Source: JAUJNH01 sp038253125
GTDB taxonomy: Bacteria > Actinomycetota > Acidimicrobiia > Acidimicrobiales > JAUJNH01
Assembly: GCA_038253125.1 (NCBI GenBank)
Contig: JBBSHM010000016.1
Location: forward strand, 1 to 36,970
DNA length: 36,970 nucleotides
Direction: 5' to 3'
Shown here: one piece after another, positions 36,912-36,970 of the stretch
How positions within the stretch are numbered: position 1 is the stretch's first letter
How the letters are laid out: each line of letters starts with the position of its first letter
The notes under the pieces: generated by a model
What the model saw: only the letters and a program-made list of their open reading frames with translations
Told to the model about the DNA's origin: nothing
Databases searched by the model: none
Made by a program: the position numbers and the translations under genes

Positions 36912-36970
36912 ATGGCAGGAAGACGACTGTGTGTGGAGGAGCGTGAGCTGATCGACGTACGGCTCCGGGA
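36912..36970 (+). mobile_element. IS30-family transposase, 5' end only
   Basis: The last 59 bases open a frame starting MAGRRLCVEERELIDVRLRE, which matches the N-terminal helix-turn-helix opening of IS30-type transposases (R-L-x-x-E-E-R-x-x-I). It runs off the window. The 100 bases before it contain CCACCGGTGGTTGCAAC near 36840, which may be the IS left inverted repeat; the right end is not in view. Confidence 0.65.

Overview
The window is a very GC-rich chromosomal segment of a high-GC Gram-positive bacterium. Gene content and order (comEA-comEC-folP2-like-holA, then rpsT, lepA, hrcA-dnaJ-rsmE, hemW), the KMGKS form of the leucyl-tRNA synthetase signature, class II DAHP synthase and a FolP2-type paralogue all point to Actinomycetota. 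An Acidimicrobiia-like lineage is my best guess, but that is inference. Many genes have a TANNNT hexamer (usually TAG-S-S-T or TACGCT) ending only 7-9 bases before the start codon, so leaderless transcripts are probably common.

Left part (1-8.1 kb): the 3' end of an RnfD/NqrB-like membrane protein gene, a small membrane protein gene, a decayed tRNA-Leu(GAG) next to leuS, aroG (class II DAHP synthase), a shortened LacI-type regulator with a near-perfect LacI-family operator, the coupled nadD-rsfS pair and an aldo/keto reductase.

Accessory and decay zone (8.1-14 kb): a divergent tetR/MFS efflux pair collapsed by one deletion, then a tandem pair of small LAGLIDADG-type homing-endonuclease-like genes. 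The first of these runs out of the 3' half of a tRNA-Ala(GGC) gene. This is the least ordinary locus in the window. It is followed by a DUF885 hydrolase and a pabB-pabC fusion carrying both a frameshift and an internal in-frame deletion.

Core block (14-33.3 kb): a small membrane protein, PAC2 protein, thioredoxin-TPR protein, a short zincin, competence genes comEA/comEC (ComEC without a recognisable metallo-beta-lactamase motif), FolP2-like protein, DNA polymerase III delta, an active/inactive pair of M16 peptidases, ribosomal protein S20, an ABC-2 exporter, LepA, the heat-shock operon hrcA-dnaJ-rsmE under a CIRCE-like element, a Clp-N/zinc-ribbon protein and HemW.

Right end (33.3-37 kb): a CapA-like surface protein, then a stretch with visibly lower GC holding a lipoprotein reading frame coupled or frameshifted into a LamG-like domain, an arrestin-like Spo0M-type protein, and the first codons of an IS30-type transposase at the window edge. 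No rRNA or CRISPR array was seen, and apart from the regions described no gap above 300 bases lacks a gene.
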